DNA of 64,000 nucleotides from JANJWP01 sp964482035 (lineage in GTDB: Bacteria > Patescibacteriota > Gracilibacteria > BD1-5 > UBA2023): NCBI GenBank assembly GCA_964482035.1, contig CAYZVC010000001.1, forward strand, positions 186,001 to 250,000. The letters run 5' to 3'. This document shows, in pieces, positions 9,632-18,231 of this stretch (position 1 is its first letter; each line of letters starts with the position of its first letter). The notes under the pieces were generated by a model that saw only the letters and a program-made list of their open reading frames with translations, was not told where the DNA came from and did not search any database. Position numbers and translations under genes: made by a program.

Positions 9632-10534
9632 TTAGTCGCAATGCCCTTCCTCGCATGCCTCGTATTCGATTTCAATCGTAACGTGGTGGATGTTCTTATG
9701 TAAGAGTTCATGGCGTACCTCGTTCTTTATCTTTTTCGTATCCGCTCATTTTTCAACAACCACATGGATCGTCATGGCATTTTCCGTCGTGGACAGTGAC
9801 CACAGGTGCAAATGATGGACGCTTGAAATTCATGGAATTTCAAGGATACCCTTTTTAATTTCGGAAACGTCCAATCCCGCCGGTACGCCGTCGAAATTCA
9901 TGAGGATGCTCTTTTTCAAAAGATCCACGATGCTCACGATCATGATGAGGGAGACTATGATGGAGATGATCGGATCGATAGCGACGTACCCGGTAAAATA
10001 GATGATGGCTCACCCGACCACGACCCCGAGCGAAACGAGCGCGTCTCCGAGGAGGTGGAGATATGCGGATTTCACGTTTATGTCTTCATTGTTGCCACGC
10101 ATCAAAAGCCATCCGGAAAGCCCGTTTATGAAGATCCCTACCCCTGCGACCGCCATCATGGTCGATCAGACCGTCTCCACCGGTTGAGAAAGGCGGGCGA
10201 ATGCCTCGTAGATGATGTAGAGAGCCGTAACCACGAGCATGATGGAATTGACGAACGCCGCAAATACGCTTGCACGTTTGTATCCGTAGGTAAAGGTTTC
10301 CGTACTCTTCGCCTTGGACACCCATAGCGCCATTCCCGAAAGGACGAGGTTCAATACGTCCATGGCGTTGTGTCCGGCATCGGAAAGGAGCGCGAGGGAA
10401 TGGATGCGCAATCCGAAAATAGCCTCGATGGCGGTGAAAGCGACATTGAGCGCTATGGCGATGAAAAAAACGGAGGAGAGCGATTTTACTCCGTGCGAGT
10501 GGTCGTGGGAATCGTGATTTGAATGATCGGGCAC
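9632..10534 (-). CDS. czcD: CzcD/ZitB-type cation efflux protein
   Basis: A protein of 300 residues with GTG start 10534 and in-frame TGA codons (for example at 10166). Its N-terminus is His-rich (HSNHDSHDHSHG). TM2 has the canonical LLSDAGHNAMDV and TM5 the HLLGDALVSLG signature, giving the HxxxD zinc site. A C-terminal cytoplasmic ferredoxin-like domain ends in EYEACEEGHCD. Such proteins export Zn, Cd or Co from the cytoplasm by proton antiport. It lies 96 bases upstream of the shorter CDF gene and the two are probably cotranscribed. An ATG start is absent in the open frame before the upstream TAA, hence the GTG choice. Confidence 0.9.
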
Positions 10535-10582
10535 GTATCGGAGTGGGGTTATTTTTTAATAGTTTTTGTGTTTCCCCCGGAA

Positions 10583-10612
10583 ATCGAAGTGCGAAAACTT
10601 CCGCACTTCGAT
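10583..10612. terminator. hairpin between zf-TFIIB and CDF genes
   Basis: A perfect 11-bp stem (ATCGAAGTGCG / CGCACTTCGAT) with an 8-base loop, 13 bases past the stop of the zinc-ribbon gene. No strong T-run follows, so it may be a processing or stabilising hairpin instead. Confidence 0.45.
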
Positions 10613-10625
10613 AATGGGAGCTGGC

Positions 10626-10895
10626 TTAGAAATCGAATAATTCGCCCAAAAGGCTTTTTTTTCGACCATGTTTTCCATAATGCTCTTCGCTCTTTTCGTG
10701 CTGTTTCGAGTAGGACGGCTGTTGCGAATAGGGGGTTCAGATTCCCGCGTTCGTTTGCGGATCGGATACCCGGTCGATAATCTTATCCAATTCGCCCCGA
10801 TCCAACCATACCCCCCTGCACTGGGGGCAATAGTCTATCTCGACGCCTTGGCGTTCGGACATTTGGAGCTCCGTTCCATCTATTGGGCATTTCAT
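10626..10895 (-). CDS. zf-TFIIB domain protein
   Basis: A protein of 89 residues, ATG 10895 to TAA. It begins MKCPIDGTELQM and continues DYCPQCRGVWLDRGELDKII, the zinc-ribbon (CPxC...CPxCxGxWLDxGEL) signature of the zf-TFIIB family. The C-terminal half is His/Lys-rich and low complexity. One TGA-Gly follows residue 50. The biochemical role of this family is unknown; in bacteria it often sits near metal or stress genes. It overlaps no neighbour and lies 18 bases downstream of the DsbA-like gene. Confidence 0.82.
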
Positions 10896-10913
10896 ATGAA
10901 TAGTGGGGTTATA

Positions 10914-11825
10914 TTACTTCAAAAGCTTGTCTATCACTCGTTCGAACTCGGATACCGGGTACGCTCCGGCGATGAGTTCGTAGTCTCCGGTCTCGTTATT
11001 TATGACGAGCGTTCCGGGAGTTCCCTGAACTCCGTACTTCCGACCTTCCGAAGTTTCGGCGTCGAATCGGGAAATGGTGGATTTCGAATCGAAACAGGCT
11101 TGGAACTGCTTCATATCGAGACTGAGTTCCTTAGCGAGGGGCACGAGCGCGTCTTTGGAAAACCCGGTTCCGTTTCCGCCGTTGGACCGTCCGAGAATGG
11201 CTTGGTAGTAGGAAGCGTATTTTTCCGCTCCGCCGACCTGTCCGGCACAGAGCGCCGCTACCGCTTCGATTTCAGCGTTCTCGTGCGGAACTCCGCGGAA
11301 GTTCTTGAATATGGAATTTACCTTGTCCCCGTATTTCTCATGGACTTTCTTGATGGTCCCTTCCTTGAATTGGCGGATACAGAACGGACATTCGAGGTCG
11401 CTGTATTCGATAAGGGTGATTTTCGCGTCTTTGTTTCCTTCGACGTACGCGTCCTTCCTGATGGAGGCGAGTTCGTCCTTGGAGAGTTTCTTGGATTCGG
11501 CCGAAGTCGCGGCAGTTCCTGCGGCCTGCGGACTCGCGGACGCTCATTTATTTACGAACTCTCGGATTTGCGGAAGTTGCTGTTCGAGTTGGAGACGTTG
11601 CGCCTGCGTGATCAGTTCGTAATTCTCCTTGCCTCCGTTCTTCGCGTACTCGAGCGCGAGGTATCCGTCCAAGACGTCTTTCGAAGCTTGTTTCGAAAAG
11701 AGATACGACGATCCTACGCTCGCTACCATGGAGACGAGAAGGAGGGAAACGACCAACGCTTTCGGATGGTTCGTCTTTTGATTCTGAACGAAGCGTTCTT
11801 CGTGTTCTTGGTTTGGGCGTTTCAT
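10914..11825 (-). CDS. membrane-anchored DsbA-like thioredoxin-fold protein
   Basis: A protein of 303 residues, ATG 11825 to TAA 10914, with a TGA-Gly at 11544 in the linker. A basic N-terminus and one hydrophobic anchor (residues 24-43) are followed by a coiled linker and a DsbA-type thioredoxin domain with active site ECPFC (around residue 150), helical insertion and the cis-Pro loop GVQGTPGTLVIN. Acts outside the membrane on thiols or disulfides. In this array it could keep copper-binding Cys proteins in the right redox state. Partner oxidases (DsbB/VKOR) are not seen in the window. A run of 12 G lies 43 bases upstream of its start. Confidence 0.88.
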
Positions 11826-11867
11826 AAATGGTTTTTAGTAGAGAGATAGTAGGTTTTCGGGGTTCAG

Positions 11868-11879
11868 GGGGGGGGGGGG
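11868..11879. repeat. homopolymer of 12 G
   Basis: An uninterrupted G run between the stop of the rhodanese gene (11885) and the ATG of the DsbA-like gene (11825). On the coding strand it is a C12 tract just upstream of the ribosome-binding region. Tracts of this kind can vary in length; it could also be an assembly weak point. Confidence 0.8.
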
Positions 11880-11884
11880 CGATT

Positions 11885-12523
11885 CTAACAACCGGTCGAT
11901 CCGTCCGCGGAACAAGGGGTGAAGATGCTGTTTTCCGGACCGGAGTATTTTCCGGGTTCCTTGCCGGAAACGACGTAGTCTTCGGGCTTGGTCTTATCCC
12001 ATTCGAGTTCGTGGTTCCACGATTTCCAGTCGTACCGCCATTCGTTCCAGCCGATTCCGAGATGTTTGACGTATATTCCCTTGTCGGCGAGCATTTTCCC
12101 GACCTTTCGACCGGTCATGCAAGGAATGGAGTAGCAGTAAACCACGATTTCCTTGTCTTTCGGCAACGCCTTGAAAGCGTTCACGATCCGATCCGCTTCG
12201 TCGTAGGCGGACTGGTCGGGGTTCTTGTAGGCGGGTATGTTGATAGCTCCGACGACGTGCGACATCTCGTATTCTTCAGCACTCCGGAGATCGACCAGAA
12301 TGATTTTCGACGTTCCCTTCATAATGTCTTTTCTGACGCTATGGGGGCTGACGTGCACGGCGTTCTCCGTCGCATAGAAATCGGCGATACGCTCTTCCGC
12401 CGTAGGCTTTGGCATCGGGAAGTACCCGTAGTACCCGAGAGTGTAGGCCAGAGCGACGGTCGCGAACGAAACCGAGAACGTAAAGGCGATTTTTGAGAGG
12501 TATTCTCACGAGATTTTCATCAT
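11885..12523 (-). CDS. membrane-anchored rhodanese-domain protein
   Basis: A protein of 212 residues starting at the double ATG 12523/12520; a TGA-Gly is codon 6. Residues about 9-35 form a membrane anchor. A rhodanese domain follows: the DLRSAEEYEMSHVVGAINIP signature and an active-site loop VVYCYSIPCMTG with the catalytic Cys position and a second Cys four residues later. After the domain comes an acidic tail with CSADGSTGC, a possible metal-binding end. Rhodaneses transfer sulfane sulfur; here it probably acts outside the membrane together with the DsbA-like proteins on either side. Confidence 0.85.
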
Positions 12524-12547
12524 AGGTTCACGGGGGTCGGGCAAGTA

Positions 12548-13222
12548 TTATTGATTCTTCGGAATAACGGTTCCTGTCGACGTTTCGGATGAGCGTTCTA
12601 TCGCGTCGATGATATTGAAAAGCCCTTCCCGGCTTCTGAAATCTATCTTTTTTCCGTTGATGTAGACGGAAGGGGTTCCTTGGAGTCAAAGTTGATCTCC
12701 GAGCGCCATGTCCTCCTTGATTTTGGACACGTAGTTCCCTTCTTTCATACATGTCTGGAATTTCCCGATATCGAGTCCTGTCTTTTTCGCGATGGTTTCG
12801 CGCTCATCCGCGCTCACCTTGTCTCATTTTTTCTGTTCTTCGAGTCCGTACATTTCCTTGGCGAATTCCTTGTATTTTCACTGTGACGTGGCACAGAGCG
12901 CCGCGAGCGCGTCCTCCGGGGCGTTCTTATGTATATTGAGGGGGTACATGCGGTATTCCAGACCGATCTTGCCCGTATCCGCGTATTCTGAGAAGAGCTG
13001 GCCGCCTATGACTTCTTGGAATTGTATGCAGGCGGGGCATTGGAAGTCGGTAAATACAGTCATCTGGACTTTCGATTCCCTGTTTCCGAAGAACGGGCTC
13101 TCGATTTTCTTATCGAGGAACGAACTCGGGTCCCTCGTCAGAATGTCCGATTCCGAGGAACAAGAAGCGAGCAGGAGTCAGGACAATAGGACAATCGCCA
13201 ACGTTGAAATTTTTCGCATCAT
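12548..13222 (-). CDS. DsbA-family lipoprotein oxidoreductase
   Basis: A protein of 224 residues, ATG 13222 (or 13219) to TAA, interrupted by four TGA-Gly codons. The signal peptide ends in a lipobox LLLASC. The thioredoxin domain has the redox site FQCPACIQF, a helical insertion with ALCATS, and a cis-Pro loop LGLQGTPSVYING in which the first Gly is a TGA, matching the conserved Gly of the family. Probably a surface-tethered thiol oxidase or isomerase. Together with the gene at 10914 it gives this metal array two DsbA-type proteins. Confidence 0.87.
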
Positions 13223-13321
13223 AAAAAGCGTATTAGGAAATGGAAGTAACGCGTCGATCAAAAACGACGAAACGCGTAAAAAGACCTGCCGGCTAAACGG
13301 CATGACATCTTCTTTCTTATC

Positions 13322-13780
13322 CTAATTGAGGTTCTTTATGATGCCTATGAGGCTCGTGTAGCTGTTTTTATCCGGAATATCGGAGAACGGATGTCCGGAA
13401 TCGGGATTCCTGACCAATTCGAGAACCGACGGACGGAAGACCGAAGTCGTTCCGGAAAACGGAGGCTTGACACTGTATTTCTTCCAACTCGGTCCTTTTC
13501 ACGGGATGATAGCGTCTCGGCATTCGGAGAACTGACAATCGTCCCCGCACGGCAATCGTCCCGAATGCTGGTTTCCGCAAGCGGCATTGTATGAATCAGT
13601 CCCGCCGATGACGTTATCCGGGGTTACCGTATCGGAAATCGCGCCTTGGTCGAAAATTTCGGGAAAGGTGCGGTCGAACGAGAGCGCGAAGGAATCTGCG
13701 TACGCCGACGCCACGAAAATGGACAGGATGATCCCCGTCCCGATCCGTTTGAGGATGTCGAGTATTCGAAGATTTCTCAT
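13322..13780 (-). CDS. exported Cys-containing protein, paralogue of the 26507 gene
   Basis: A protein of 152 residues, ATG 13780 to TAG, with a TGA-Gly at 13499. It starts with a signal peptide (IGTGIILSIFVASAYA). The centre has four Cys (AACGNQH, LPCGDDCQFSEC), and the end is SYTSLIGIIKNLN. The exported protein encoded at 26507 ends in SYSSLVGIVKRLD after a similar Pro/Asp lead, so the two share a C-terminal motif although the rest differs. No known family recognised. It lies just upstream of the DsbA-like lipoprotein and just downstream of copA in transcription order. Confidence 0.65.
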
Positions 13781-13833
13781 TTACGTCGGTTAAAAAATAC
13801 CGGAAGTATATTCAAAATATAGATTTTTGCAAG

Positions 13834-16158
13834 TTAGGTCACCAAGCGTTCCCGCCTCAACCGGAGGCTGTTCGTTACGACCGCGACGCTCGAAAACGCC
13901 ATGGCAGCCCCGGCGAACGCGGGAGAAAGCGTCCATCCGAAGATCGGATAGAAGAGCCCGGAAGCGAGCGGAATTCCGATCACATTGAAGCAGAATGCCC
14001 AGAAGAGATTCTGGTGGATGGTACGCACGGTACTTTTTCCGAGCAAGAGCGCGGACGGGATTTTCACGATATTCCCGCCGATAAGCGTCAGATCTGCGGA
14101 AGCCATAGCGGCATCCGATCCAGTTGCCATGGCGATTCCGACATCCGCGGAAGCGAGTGCCGGAGCGTCGTTGATTCCATCCCCGACCATCGCCACCTTT
14201 CGTCCTTCGCTTCTCAGGCGTTCGATCTCTTCGGATTTTCCGGTCGGAAGCACTCCCGCCACGATTCGTTCGATACCAACCTCTTTCGCGATGGCACGGG
14301 CCGTGCGTTCGTTGTCTCCCGTGAGCATGACGACCGTTTTTCCCATCTCTTTGAGTCGTGCTACCACTTCGGTAGCAGCCTTTCGAGGACGGTCGGCCAC
14401 GGCCACGTATCCGGCGATTTCCCCGTCGATTGTGAGCATGACGACCGTTTTTCCATTCGATTCCAACTCGGAAACCGGACTTTTCGGATCAGCCTTTCCG
14501 GAAGGGCGTCCGACCTCGATAGTCTTGCCGTCGCCTGACTTGGCTCGCACTCCGGATCCGGCGGTCGAGGCGAAATCGAACACACTTCCAATGATTATAC
14601 TTCTTTCGTTCGCGGCCCGCACGATGGCTTTGGCGATCGGATGTTCGGAATTGGTTTCCACCGATGCGGCATACGAAAGCACGTCGTTTTCCGTGTGATT
14701 CTTTGAAACAACAAGAATGTCTGTCACTTCGGGTTTTCCTTCGGTGAGCGTCCCGGTCTTATCGAACACGACGGTATCGACCTTCGCGAGGAGTTCGAGG
14801 GCTTCCGCGTTCTTGACAAGCATCCCGTTTTCTGCTCCTTTTCCGACTCCGGTGACGATCGCGGTCGGAGTTGCGAGCCCTACGGCGCACGGACAGGCGA
14901 TGACGAGCACTCCGACGAACGAGACGATCGCCATCGGAAGGGCTTTATCGAATCCGAGGAAATAGGTACCGGCAGTAAGCCAAGCGAGAAGGGAGAGAAC
15001 GGCGATCGCGAGCACGGTCGGAACGAATACTCCGGCGACTTTGTCCGCGAGAGCTTGGATCGGCGCTTTTGAATTCTGAGCCGCTTCGACCTTGCGGATG
15101 ATCTCGGCGAGAAGCGTTTCTCCGGCGAGCCGTTTCGGACGTATTCGGAGGACTCCCGAGGTATTCACGGTTCCAGCAGACACTTCGTCGCCCGGAGCCT
15201 TCTCGACCGGAACGCTTTCCCCCGTGAGGGCGGACTCGTCGATACCGGATGATCCCGAGAGTACGATACCGTCCACGGGAACGCGCATTCCCGGACGTAC
15301 GAGTACTTCATCCGAGAGCGTGACGGTCTCGACGTCGACTTCGAGCTCCGTTCCGTCGCGGATGACCCACGCGGTTTTCGCTTCGAGGCGCATGAGCGCG
15401 GCGACCGCCTCGCCCGTACGGCGTTTCGATCGTGCTTCGAGAATGCGTCCGAGGTGGACGAGCGCGATAACGATGACCGTTACGTCATAATAGGTCGTAT
15501 GGACGTCGAGGTAGTTTTTCAGAACACCCGAAAAGGCAGTCAGGATGAAACTATACAACGCCGCGGTGATGGTTCCGATTCCGACCAATGCGTCCATTCC
15601 GGCGTTTCCCGTGCGGAAGAACCGCCATACCGCGCCGAAATACCCGCGACCGACGGTCGAGAGGAGAATAGCCGAGAAGATCGGCATAGCCTCGTGGAAG
15701 AGATTTCTCGGCACATTTCCCATTGTAGGAAGCCATCCGAGCTGTCCGAGCACGTCCCACCCCATCGCGAACGCTGTAATCGCGGCGAGCGTGAGGGCTA
15801 TTTTCGTTTCCGTAGGGAAAGCTTCGCTCTCTTCCGATGAAGCATCGGCATGTGAGGAGTGGTCATGTTCGTCGTGCTGCGAATGGTTATGCTCCATGTG
15901 CTCGGTATGATTGGAGTGTTCGGCATGGTTACTTGGTTTTTTCGGAAGCACGAGCTTGTACCCGAGATCGCGGACGTTTTCGGCGATCGTTTCCAAGGGG
16001 GTCTCCGATGGATCGAATTCGAGGGAAAGTTTTTCCGAAACCGAATTCACTTCGGCCTTGGTGATTCCGCCCGTATCTTTCAATGTTCTTTCTATGAGCA
16101 TCGCGCAGGAAGCACAGTGCATTCCTCGGATGGGAAGTATGAGATTTTCTTTTGCCAT
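13834..16158 (-). CDS. copA: copper-translocating P1B-type ATPase
   Basis: A protein of 774 residues, ATG 16158. One heavy-metal-associated domain (GMHCASC near residue 13) is followed by a His-rich linker (residues about 78-107) and eight expected membrane helices. The TM6 CPC motif is at residues 422-424, the phosphorylated Asp in DKTGT at about 466, then the HP motif (SEHPIAKA), TGDNERTA and GDGINDAPALA. Late helices contain FNVIG and MAFSSVAVVTNSLRL, as in Cu(I) exporters. Pumps Cu(I) (or Ag(I)) outward with ATP. It contains no TGA codon, in contrast to most neighbours. It sits downstream of csoR, which probably controls it. Confidence 0.96.
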   Translation of the reverse strand: MAKENLILPIRGMHCASCAMLIERTLKDTGGITKAEVNSVSEKLSLEFDPSETPLETIAENVRDLGYKLVLPKKPSNHAEHSNHTEHMEHNHSQHDEHDHSSHADASSEESEAFPTETKIALTLAAITAFAMGWDVLGQLGWLPTMGNVPRNLFHEAMPIFSAILLSTVGRGYFGAVWRFFRTGNAGMDALVGIGTITAALYSFILTAFSGVLKNYLDVHTTYYDVTVIVIALVHLGRILEARSKRRTGEAVAALMRLEAKTAWVIRDGTELEVDVETVTLSDEVLVRPGMRVPVDGIVLSGSSGIDESALTGESVPVEKAPGDEVSAGTVNTSGVLRIRPKRLAGETLLAEIIRKVEAAQNSKAPIQALADKVAGVFVPTVLAIAVLSLLAWLTAGTYFLGFDKALPMAIVSFVGVLVIACPCAVGLATPTAIVTGVGKGAENGMLVKNAEALELLAKVDTVVFDKTGTLTEGKPEVTDILVVSKNHTENDVLSYAASVETNSEHPIAKAIVRAANERSIIIGSVFDFASTAGSGVRAKSGDGKTIEVGRPSGKADPKSPVSELESNGKTVVMLTIDGEIAGYVAVADRPRKAATEVVARLKEMGKTVVMLTGDNERTARAIAKEVGIERIVAGVLPTGKSEEIERLRSEGRKVAMVGDGINDAPALASADVGIAMATGSDAAMASADLTLIGGNIVKIPSALLLGKSTVRTIHQNLFWAFCFNVIGIPLASGLFYPIFGWTLSPAFAGAAMAFSSVAVVTNSLRLRRERLVT

Positions 16159-16188
16159 ATGTCGGTAGGTAAATGAATAAGGTTTTGA

Positions 16189-17607
16189 CTATCGTACTTG
16201 AATGGTTCATTGGAACATCCGCATGCCGCATCCGAACCAAATATCCTTTGCTTGATCCGGCGTGTCGAATTCGAACGTATTTACCCCGGAATCGAGAAAT
16301 TTACGGATGCCGAGCTCCGGAATCGTGAAGTCGGCGGCGCAGGTGTAGTTGTTCGTAGAATTGACGACCAGTTGGACGCGCATATTGCGGGGAATGTTCA
16401 AAATCTGAGGCGAATATCATCGTCCGTCCTGTGTCAGGGCGATCGATATGGACCCCTTCGCTCTCGGTTCGCTCGCGCTCGATCCGGATTCGGACGAGGT
16501 GATTGTGGAACCGGATTCGGTTACCGCTGTCGGGACATTTCCGGTATTCGAAGCGAGGGAAAACGTATTCCAAGCCGATGTGAGCGCGACGAAGGAGAAA
16601 GCGGCGATCACCCATCCGACCACCCGGAGGAACGAAGTCCGCGCCTTTCCTTTCCATCCGGCGGCGAGACCGAGCAGGAGGAGTCCGGGAGCGGTACCGA
16701 ACACGAAGGTAGCCATAGCGACGGCTCCGAGCAGAGGATCTCCCGCCCGCATAACCGCGAGCTCCACCGCAAGCGTAAATCCGCACGGCAGGAGGAAGGT
16801 AAGCGCCCCGATGGCCGCCGGCGCGGACTTCGCGGCTTCTCCGTGTGAGAACCGGCGTTTGAGGCTTGCAGGAAGCGGTACAGAGAGGGCTGGAAGATTC
16901 GGAAAGAGTCCCGTCATGGAAGCACCGAGTCGGAGGAGGACGATGCCTGTTACCGCGGAAAGTATTGCGACGAACGTATCCGAGAACCTCGCCGCAGTCC
17001 CGAGGAGCCCGAGGAAAAAGCCCCCGACGGCATAGGCGGAAATGCGTCAGAGATGGAAGAAGAACTGTGCGCGGAGGCTCCGACGCGAGACCCCATGACC
17101 GGATGCGGACATATCCGCTTCGGCGGAAACCGCCATGACGAGCCCTCCGGCGATCGCCATGCAGGTCGAAACCCCGGCGGCGAGCCCCGTTATGAGTGCC
17201 GTCAAAATAAGTCCGGTACTTCCGGATATCCCTCCCGTCGGATCGAAACTCTTCGCGATCGACGGGATCAGGAACCACGCAAGCGCAGCGACCATGAGTC
17301 CGAGAACCGTATCACGCACGAGCGTTTCCGGATGGAGGACGTTTTTTGTTTTTCCGGACGGGTGCGGATTTTCCTCGATCGGATATCCGGCATGTTCTGC
17401 CGCAGCACGGACGGATTCGGTATCGACGCCGTGCGACGAATGGATACGGAGAATCCCGTCCTTGTGGGAAATCTTCACAGAATCGATTCCCGGGATTTTT
17501 TTCATCTCATGCTCCACGAGGAGCTCGCAGGAGCGGCAGTGGAGACCGGAGAGATGGAAAACACTTTCGTTCGAATTGCTTTGATGTTTTTTATACTTAT
17601 GCGACAT
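16189..17607 (-). CDS. HMA - TauE/SafE-type membrane protein - cupredoxin fusion
   Basis: A protein of 472 residues, ATG 17607 to TAG 16189; in-frame TGA at 17047, 16417 and 16207. Residues 14-80: heavy-metal-associated domain with LHCRSCELLVEHEM. Residues about 98-360: six or so membrane helices of the sulfite exporter TauE/SafE (DsbD-like) type, with VSTCMAIAGGLVM and LPCGFTLAVEL, each carrying a Cys as in relatives. The C-terminal 85 residues form a cupredoxin-like domain with type-1 copper ligands (TCAADF, WFGCGM...M). The order suggests copper or electron relay across the membrane. Similar HMA-SafE proteins occur in many bacteria next to cop genes; the cupredoxin end matches copper handling. 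Confidence 0.82.
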
Positions 17608-17634
17608 ATGCGGAAGTAGGGGTTAGCGGTTAAA

Positions 17635-17946
17635 TTATTTTTGTATATCCTTTTTCATCGATTCGAACTGTTCTTTGGTGATTTCGCCTTTGGCGTAGCG
17701 GGATTTGAGTATTTCGAGAGCGTCCTCTTTTCCGTCCCCGTCTTTCCAAACTCCCTTGAAGACCGTCGAGAAGATCAGGGAAGCGATGGTGGTTATGAGG
17801 ATAAGGTAGAATAGCCCGTATCCGAGCATACCACCGCCCATCATGCCTCCGTATCATCCCATCATGCCGCCCGATCAGTTTCCGAACGGAAGAACGAAGA
17901 GTAAGAGTAGGAGTCATCCGACCCCGAGAATCCATGGATTTTTCAT
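17635..17946 (-). CDS. SHOCT-domain small membrane protein
   Basis: A protein of 103 residues, ATG 17946, with TGA-Gly at three places in its N-terminal part. Gly/Met-rich stretches (GGMMGG...GGMMGGGML) lie between two hydrophobic segments, one at the start and one at LFYLILITTIASLIF. The C-terminus is a SHOCT module (LEILKSRYAKGEITKEQFE). SHOCT modules are oligomerisation or anchoring helices often found in copper loci. The Met clusters suggest Cu(I) contact, which is inference. Confidence 0.8.
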
Positions 17947-17987
17947 AAAGAAGAAATTAAGAAATAGATATGCATGTCATTTCCGGT

Positions 17988-18197
17988 TTAATGGTGCGGA
18001 TGCTTTTCGTCCGCTTCTGCCTTTTTCTTCCCGTCCTCGTGTCCGTGGGGCATGAACAAGTGTCCAACCATGCAGAGTCCCATGATCGCGAAGAATACCA
18101 ACGGGTTTTTGAGGAGTTCCGGTGCGTAGACTGAGAGCCCGAATACGAGGGCGAGACAGACCGCCATCATGGCGATCATCGATATGACATGTTTCAT
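17988..18197 (-). CDS. DUF2933-type small membrane protein
   Basis: A protein of 69 residues starting at ATG 18197 (a longer in-frame start at 18218 lacks support). Two hydrophobic segments are followed by a His/Met end (GLCMVGHLFMPHGHEDG, then KHPHH). This arrangement matches the DUF2933 family, common beside copper oxidases and CopA. The His-Met tail could bind copper on the outer face. Cotranscription with the oxidase upstream is likely, since the gap is only 34 bases. Confidence 0.75.
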   Translation of the reverse strand: MKHVISMIAMMAVCLALVFGLSVYAPELLKNPLVFFAIMGLCMVGHLFMPHGHEDGKKKAEADEKHPHH

Positions 18198-18231
18198 ATG
18201 CGTAAAGTAAATGGACAAGACTTTCTAATCC

